Source of the DNA: Cladochytrium replicatum
Taxonomy: Eukaryota; Chytridiomycota; Chytridiomycetes; Cladochytriales; Cladochytriaceae
DNA: 64,000 bases
Reading direction: 5' to 3'
NCBI GenBank assembly: GCA_025526935.1
Contig: JAHLKD010000109.1
Coordinates: forward strand, 1-64,000
Shown here: positions 60,408 to 64,000 of the stretch, piece after piece
How the letters are laid out: each line of letters opens with the position of its first letter
How positions within the stretch are numbered: the first letter of the stretch is position 1
Notes under the pieces: model-generated
The model's input: the letters and a program-made list of their open reading frames with translations, nothing else
Told to the model about the DNA's origin: nothing
The model's database searches: none
Program-made: the position numbers and the translations under genes

Positions 60408-60569
60408 TGTTGTGGAATGTTTTGGTTAATTGGTGTAGTCGGACTAACGTATACCCCGTTTGAACGTGATTGAGTAGAGTCGATCCTCAGACTCATACAT
60501 GCCATTCAATCATCGTTGAATACTATTATATAGCAGTATGGCTTGATTACTAAACTACTGTTCCCAACA
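60408..60569 (-). repeat. LTR-like copy 1 (inverted)
   Basis: About 160 bp whose reverse complement starts TGTTGGGAACAG and matches copy 2 along GTAGTTTAGTAATCAA, CCATACTGCTATATAA and GATCGACTCT. The lower end is TGTTGTGG, a degenerate form of the expected TGTTGG terminus. Confidence 0.7.
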
Positions 60570-60928
60570 AATAAATGTACTGTTGATTACTAAATAGTGC
60601 TTCAATCAGACAATGGATTCTTTGTTCCTAAACGGGAACAAAGAATACCCTTGGACTGAAGGGATGTGTAATTTAAGTAATATTACCATATTTGGTAACA
60701 AATAGAAGATATATACATACTCGTTTCCACCATCATAAATACATATTACTCTTCCCCAGTAAACGATTGTTATCAACTTAAAAATTATAACTGACAGGTC
60801 TCTCTCCTGCATTGAGAACTCAAGGACCTCTCCAGTCTATCTGTTATGTCTTGGTGTGTTATGTGTATGTTGGATTATGAACGTTACAGGACTCTATTAC
60901 TACTTACAGTCATTTTACAAATATTACT

Positions 60929-61620
60929 TACTGGGAACAGTAGTTTAGTAATCAATCCATACTGCTATATAAGAGATGCAACGATGATTGAATGCCGTGT
61001 ATGAGTCTCAGGATCGACTCTGCTCAATCACGTTCGAACGGAGTATTCTGACTACTCCAATGCACCACTCTATTCTACATAGCAATTACCAACAATGTAT
61101 CAATAGTCATTGAGGATCCAACAACAATCACGATCTGGACATTGTTCAATGTTTTCTCAACCAAGTATCAACCCGACAATGTCATCGTACTCAACATCGA
61201 CAAAACCGAAACCTTTAAGTGGAGCCTCTCTCCATGAGTTTGAAGTCTACTTTAAGGATGTCAAGGCTCTCGCCAAATCATGCAGTTGTGTTCGACTTCT
61301 ATGCCAAACCACGATGGTGGAACCCCAACTTGCTAAATGACAGTTACCTCAATTCCAGCTCCGGTTCAAGCCCCACCTGCAGGAGCAGATCATCCAGCAA
61401 TCAATACCTTCCAGTGGCAAGTCATGGCATTCAATGCAGAATTGCAATTATACAAAATTGGCGCATCAGAACAATGGACAAATTAATAAGCAATTTGACA
61501 ACAATATGACAACTTGGAGAGCAGATGATCTGAAGAACCAAGTGGCAAAGTCAATACTCAAAGAGTGCTTCCCTTGTTTACTTCAATCTCGTCGAATTAC
61601 TCGATCACGGGTATGAGCTA
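60929..61620 (+). mobile_element. Truncated LTR retroelement: LTR plus gag-like remnant
   Basis: An LTR-like copy (60929-61094) ends CCAACA, the mirror of the TGTTGG start seen in copy 1, as in Copia-class LTRs. Directly after it, ATGTATCAATAGTC resembles a decayed initiator-tRNA primer-binding site. A gag-like reading frame follows in pieces: MSSYSTSTKPKPLSGASLHE, FEVYFKDVKALAKSC, then, after frame changes, HQNNGQINKQFDNNMTTW and ADDLKNQVAKSILKECFP. No protease, integrase or reverse transcriptase remains. Confidence 0.6.
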
Positions 61621-61775
61621 GTCCGGGGAATAAGGGCTATTTCACCAGTGTAAACCCAGATGCCAATGGAGGGACAACTGTGGCAGCAGCATTTTGACAC
61701 AATCAGGTTGAAAGATAAGCAAAATGCTCGTTCTATCCATACCTTTGCTAACCTGGTTTATGACTGATGAATAGC

Positions 61776-61845
61776 GTGGTGAATTGGTGGAGTAGGGTAT
61801 ACTCTGTTTGAACATAATTGAGTAGAGTTGATCCTGAGACTCATT
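61776..61845 (-). repeat. LTR-like copy 3 fragment
   Basis: A 70-bp piece in the orientation of copy 1, sharing TTGAGTAGAGT.GATCCT.AGACTCA and the preceding TATAC..CGTTTGAAC-like segment, then breaking off into unrelated sequence. Confidence 0.6.
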
Positions 61846-62199
61846 TTTTCCTCTGGATATGTATTTAAAGGTGAATGTTGTTTAAAGGTAAGTACTACTC
61901 AATATAAAGTCCAGTACAAACAAGAAAAGAGAAAACTGACTCAAGGTAAGTATATCTAGACTAAGAGTGATTCTACCTCACTCATATCCATTTGGCTTTT
62001 ACTGTTCCAGGATGTCTGTATCCAAAACATTAGATCATGTGTGGAAATTTTGATACCAAACTTTCCATATATGGTAATGTCAACAATTCTTAACTTATTC
62101 GCAAATTTAATTCGTGGGAAACGAACAAACGTTCCGTCCCTGAGTACCTGATAGCACACACGTACACGTGCTTGATTTAATATAATATCCGCTGTCTCT

Positions 62200-64000
62200 A
62201 TGGTGCTCCTCGTCCTCGGTGTTTACCTCGGCCTGTTTATCGGTGCCTACTTCTTTCTGTTTCGGTTACCTCGTAACCGTAACCGCTTCGACTCCATGCC
62301 TGGATTGTACAGCAAACAGTTGCCTTTCATCGGCAACCTTTTGCAAGTCTTTCCTTTCGTTGCGAAACGGGTATGGTGAAATGTCCCATGGTTCTCCTAT
62401 GTGAACGCTTCCAATACAATACAGAGAATCGACCTCTTCTTCATCAACGTCGTCCAAACAGTGGGCCCAATCGCTCGACTCAAGATCCCTGGTCTGGGAA
62501 CCTGCTATGCAATCAGCGACGTCAACGCCGTTAGGAAAATCCTTAAAGGCGGATCCGATCGCCACCCAAACTGCTTCATCAGAGGCACGGACATCCACCG
62601 TGCCGCAATGGACTTTAGCCCCTTCGTCCTTGCAACCCTGCCCTCAGGGCCTCTTTGGAAAAAACACAGGAAAGCAATGCAGCCAGCTTTCGGTCCCGTC
62701 CACCTCCGCCGCACCTTCGCAGTCGCCACAGACTCGATCCAAAAGCTCCTCCGCAACTGGTCCGCACGGATACGCCTCGCAAACGAAACGCAATCCCAGC
62801 TGCCGGTCGTAAAATCCGCCCTGGACATGCACTACCTCGTCGCCGACATCGTGTGCAAAGTTCTGATGTCGGTCGATTTCGACCTGATCCCGAAGGAAGA
62901 TGAAATCGACAGGCCGGTCAGGGAGGACGTGAAGGAGTTCTTTGACGCCGTCGCATGGGCGCTGGAACACATCATGCTGGTGAGTCGGCTATTTCTTTGT
63001 GTCCAATAATGGCAACTGACGGCACAAATCACACGCAACAAAGCGCGTCATGCTACCGAAATGGTTGTGGACCCTCGCAAGGGTCAGCGCCAAGGACGTC
63101 GCCAGCCGCCGCGCCGTCCTCGAAAAAGTCTTTAAACGCGCCATCGCCGCAAAACAATCCGGAACCAGCCTCCATGTCCACCTCCGCGAAGAGGATCCCT
63201 CCGCGCCAAACCTCCACATGGACGTCCTCGACCGGCTCTTATCCCTCCAATCCTCCTCCTCCGACGACCCCGCGACAACAACCACCTTCACAGCCGAAGA
63301 AGTCCAAGGCGAGATGTTCACCTTCCTCTCCGCAGGCCAAGACGGCACAACCAACGCCATCCTCTTCGCCCTCTTCGAGCTATCCAAGCGCCCAGACCTC
63401 CAGTCCCGCCTCGCCTCCGAAATCATTTCCAGCAGCGGCGGCGGCGGCCCGCAAAGCCTCACACTCGAGAAGCTCACGGACCTCAGGCTCCTCGACGCGG
63501 TCGTCCGCGAAACGTTGAGGCTGCACTACATCACACCGTTCGCGATCAGAAACATTGCGTACGACATCGAGGACGGCGCATTCGACGTGGACGGGTATAC
63601 CGCAAGGAAGGGCGATGTGGTGTTTGTCGTTGTAGGCGGCGTGCATCTGAGCACAGAGTACTACGGCCCCGACGCGGGGGTGTTCAATCCCGACCGATGG
63701 CTTGACGAGAAGCTTGACGCGGGTGCCGCAGGAACGTTCCTGCCGTTTGGGGATGGTCCGATGAACTGTATGGACAAGTTTGGAACGCCCCCCACGACGG
63801 CGATACCTTTTTGGCTAATGCTGTTTTACTTTTTCTTTCCAAAACTCCCAGGTATCGGACAAAAGATTGCAATGATAGAGATCCGCGTTGCTCTGGCGCA
63901 CATCTTTGCTCAGTTCAAGGTGGAACTGGCTTGCCACCCCGACGATATCGAAATCGCCGTCACCACCACCAAGGGCATCAAAGAACTTCCCCTGAAAATC
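62200..64000 (+). CDS. Cytochrome P450 monooxygenase (3' end beyond window)
   Basis: Exons 62200-62370, 62425-62979, 63044-63767 and 63852 onward; at least 533 aa, no stop before the window ends. The N-terminal ER anchor is LLVLGVYLGLFIGAYFFLF, followed by MPGLYSKQLPFIGNLLQ. Core motifs: the helix-C-like LWKKHRKAMQPAF, I-helix FTFLSAGQDGTTNAI, K-helix ETLR in VVRETLRL, NPDRW and the haem loop FLPFGDGPMNCIGQKIA with the ligand Cys. The residue usually Arg in the haem loop is Met (GPMNC). The third exon strongly prefers C in third codon positions. Exon 4 ends the family's C-terminal region, so only a few residues are probably missing. Substrate unknown. Confidence 0.92.

Larger units (their letters stand above)
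59318..62199. other. AT-rich, gene-poor block with retroelement remains
   Basis: Composition changes sharply from the GC-rich L4 gene to AT-rich DNA. No intact gene is found. A minus-strand frame at 59835-60095 (LGCSVQPVGVFGISHLGEQVLGQETEPGA) looks like an old polyprotein or domesticated fragment but is not recognised. A pair of 31-bp direct repeats (60016-60046 and 60080-60110) and three LTR-like copies are described separately. The right 350 bp contain the promoter side of the P450 gene. Confidence 0.6.

Overview
This window is the left end of a chromosome from a zoosporic (chytrid-like) fungus. It opens on telomeric repeats. The genes are intron-rich; the introns I could place are nearly all 45-80 bp, with GT..AG ends and often a CTAAC or CTGAC branch site. 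Fungal families are present (a Dal5-type transporter, calcineurin with its autoinhibitory tail, a tricalbin, a P450). The tandem DWW-containing ankyrin-like repeats at 23716-24678 and 45446-46098 are of a kind I associate with chytrids. I placed exon borders by hand. For every multi-exon gene complete within the window, the exon lengths sum to a multiple of three with an open frame throughout.

Layout: 1-135 telomere of an unusual 10-nt unit; 136-2042 gene-poor subtelomere with a 171-bp duplication and a 33-bp palindromic tandem array; 2043-3981 MFS transporter; 4498-5967 RING/TRAF-finger protein; 6150-8595 calcineurin A; 9447-10952 methyltransferase with a possible lipid anchor; 11423-12418 disordered protein; 12569-13876 F-box/LRR protein; 14119-23569 a very large Kelch/FN3/RS/AT-hook protein (HCF-like); 23716-24678 DWW-repeat protein; 25025-25536 small secreted Cys-rich protein; 25745-29217 XPB helicase of TFIIH; 29432-31307 protein with a new-looking AMRSV repeat; 31455-32215 histone H2A; 32499-37417 JmjC protein with two zinc modules; 37941-38618 GPI-type surface protein; 38945-44940 tricalbin/extended synaptotagmin; 45446-46098 decayed DWW-repeat pseudogene; 46113-47162 and 47407-48321 a divergent pair (tail-region membrane protein and Pro/Gln-rich, possibly myristoylated protein); 48473-50092 eight-TM protein; 50661-52655 Cache-type receptor with no output domain; 53300-54334 F-box protein; 54841-55520 possible acyltransferase remnant; 55752-57537 two-TM surface protein with Pro/Gln tail; 57982-59317 ribosomal protein L4; 59318-62199 AT-rich retroelement remains with inverted LTR-like copies; 62200-64000 cytochrome P450, cut by the window end.

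Functionally the stretch mixes core nuclear genes (XPB, H2A, JmjC, HCF-like, AT-hook), membrane contact and sensing genes (tricalbin, Cache receptor, calcineurin, surface proteins) and lineage-specific repeat proteins. No operon-like logic is expected or seen. Several neighbours are divergently arranged over about 180-250 bp and probably share promoters. The most unusual items are the telomere unit, the 33-bp array, the giant HCF-like gene, the AMRSV repeat protein, the JmjC/two-zinc-module protein, the output-less Cache receptor and an initiator exon of only ATG in the L4 gene.
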